Assembly (NCBI GenBank): GCA_036732565.1
Contig: DAINCF010000174.1
Coordinates: 1-13,133 of the forward strand
Direction of reading: 5' to 3'
Length of the DNA stretch: 13,133 nucleotides
From: JAIVJN01 sp036732565
GTDB taxonomy: Bacteria > Acidobacteriota > Vicinamibacteria > Vicinamibacterales > UBA2999
Positions 12,193 to 13,133 of the stretch are shown one piece after another. The notes beneath the pieces were generated by a model. It was not told the DNA's origin. It did not search any database and was given only the letters and a program-made list of their open reading frames with translations. The translations under genes were made by a program, and so were the position numbers. The stretch's first letter is position 1; each line of letters opens with the position of its first letter.

Positions 12193-13041
12193 ATGACACG
12201 ACTGCTTGCGCTGTGCATCGCGCTGAGCCTGACGTCCGCACTCGTTGCCCAAGAGCCCGTCCCGCCTCCAGGTCCCGATTCCGGGGATTCCGCACCGGTC
12301 GATTCAGCCCTGCTCGAACGCTTTCTCTCACGCCAGGCGGAGCCCGTGGTTCGATATCGCGCCACGCGACGTCTCGAAGCGGAGAACAAACGGTTCAACG
12401 TGAAGGGCTGGATGGAGGTGACGACCGAGCTCTCGCCCGAGCAGGGTTTCATCTGGACGGTCATCGAGGAGGGCGGATCGGGCTACATCCGCAACAAGGT
12501 GCTGCGCAAGACGCTCGAGGGCGAGGCCCAGGCCGTGCGCAACAACGATCCCTCGAAGGCCGCCCTCACCGAAGACAACTACACGTTCACGCTCACCGCC
12601 CCGCCGAAGTCGCACGCGGCCAAGGCACAAGAGCAGGCCAAGGCCAAGACGGACAAGCCGGTCGAAGTCGAAGGCGACCCCGCAGCCGTAGCGGACAACG
12701 ACGACCCGCTGCTCTCGATCGACGACGAAAACGGGAATGGGCACGCGCGCCTGTTCATCACACCCAAGCGCAAGGACATGCTGCTCGTGGACGGCGCTCT
12801 CCTTCTCGCGGCAGGCGACGCCGATCTCGTGCGAATCGAAGGCCGTCTCGCGAAGACGCCCTCCTTCTGGACGCGCTCGGTCGACATCGTCCGCCGCTAC
12901 GCACGTGTCGCCGGCATTCGCGTGCCCGTGGCAACGGAGTCCACGGCGAACGTGCGGATTGCCGGCCGTTCTGCGTTCAAGATGACCTACAGGTATCAGA
13001 TGATCAACGGGAAGGAGATTGCGGGGGAGACTGCGCGTTAA
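12193..13041 (+). CDS. Exported protein of unknown function, possibly with a LolA-like beta fold
   Basis: This 282-residue protein has a clear signal peptide (MTRLLALCIALSLTSALVA, cleavage near A19/Q20) and is probably periplasmic. A Pro/Asp/Ser-rich stretch (21-36) precedes two beta-rich segments. The first is about 50-137 (YRATRRLEAENKRF, MEVTTELSP, FIWTVIEEGGSGYIR, YTFTLTAPP). The second is about 184-275 (ARLFITPKRKDMLLVDGALLL, DLVRIEGRLA, ANVRIAGRSAFKMTYRYQMING). Between them (138-180) is a charged low-complexity linker rich in Ala, Lys, Glu and Asp. Alternating strands and a lipid-handling look recall LolA/LolB-like 'outer membrane lipoprotein-sorting' proteins, but I see no decisive motif and the function stays open. 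ATG 12193 is supported by GGGAGG four bases upstream (12183-12188). The gene ends 11 bp before the terminal tandem repeat. Confidence 0.75.
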   Translation: MTRLLALCIALSLTSALVAQEPVPPPGPDSGDSAPVDSALLERFLSRQAEPVVRYRATRRLEAENKRFNVKGWMEVTTELSPEQGFIWTVIEEGGSGYIRNKVLRKTLEGEAQAVRNNDPSKAALTEDNYTFTLTAPPKSHAAKAQEQAKAKTDKPVEVEGDPAAVADNDDPLLSIDDENGNGHARLFITPKRKDMLLVDGALLLAAGDADLVRIEGRLAKTPSFWTRSVDIVRRYARVAGIRVPVATESTANVRIAGRSAFKMTYRYQMINGKEIAGETAR

Positions 13042-13052
13042 AAGCGTACTTG

Positions 13053-13133
13053 GGGGTGCCTGGGTGCCTGGGTGCCTGAGTGCCTGGGTGCCTGGGTGCC
13101 TGGGTGCCTGGGTGCCTGAGGTGCCTTGGTGCT
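13053..13133. repeat. 8-bp tandem repeat (TGGGTGCC) reaching the contig end
   Basis: About ten copies of the octamer TGGGTGCC run head to tail from 13053 to the last base. Variants are GGGGTGCC (first), TGAGTGCC (13077-13084), a 9-bp TGAGGTGCC (13117-13125) and TTGGTGCT (last). The period is not a multiple of three and the block follows a stop codon, so it is non-coding. The true array is probably longer, since a short-read assembly would stop inside such a repeat. Confidence 0.92.

Noticed and set aside
13053..13133. CRISPR array
   Set aside because: The units are 8 bp and directly adjacent, with no spacers and no cas genes; this is a simple tandem repeat.

Overview
The window is a GC-rich stretch of bacterial chromosome carrying eleven complete genes and one gene cut off at the left end. 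It looks like a whole assembly contig. Bases 1-20 match the end of an Illumina sequencing adapter at 18 of 20 positions, and the right end stops inside an 8-bp tandem repeat. The mix of genes suggests an environmental Gram-negative heterotroph: paired exported M16 peptidases, a winged-helix/TPR regulator of the kind abundant in Acidobacteriota, a ThuA-like lipoprotein, a eukaryotic-type isocitrate dehydrogenase, and at least two genes with a TAnnnT box just before the start codon. My best guess is Acidobacteriota, perhaps Vicinamibacteria. This is inference from gene style; no rRNA or other phylogenetic marker is present.

Layout. Bases 1-3918 (minus strand) hold a tight three-gene operon read right to left: a catalytic M16 peptidase, a non-catalytic M16 partner, and a BaiN/YhiN-type flavoprotein. 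Both junctions are 4-base GTGA stop/start overlaps. The flavoprotein frame contains an in-frame palindromic repeat insertion and runs off the contig. htpX (membrane M48 protease) lies divergently at 4059-4907 and ends in a perfect hairpin whose loop holds its stop codon. It converges on a minus-strand pair, icd (NADP isocitrate dehydrogenase, 5851-7062) followed by nhaR (LysR regulator, 4926-5825). icd has a clear TATAAT box, and a large palindrome lies in its -35 region.

From 7195 onward most genes are on the plus strand: a ThuA-like lipoprotein, then purE and purK (overlapping, consecutive steps that make CAIR in purine synthesis), then a soluble winged-helix/TPR regulator that is probably leaderless. 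A small GlsB/YeaQ-type membrane protein follows on the minus strand. Next come two exported proteins of unknown function on the plus strand (11583-12041 and 12193-13041), then the terminal tandem repeat.

The clear functional units are the M16 pair, which acts as a split protease, and purE-purK. The rest looks like ordinary housekeeping or regulatory genes. There is no CRISPR array, transposase, phage gene, tRNA or rRNA, and no gene-free stretch longer than 300 bases. I see no convincing evidence of a wholly new system. The strongest oddities are the repeat inserted in the flavoprotein gene, the complementary loss of active-site residues in the M16 pair, and the palindrome in the icd promoter.
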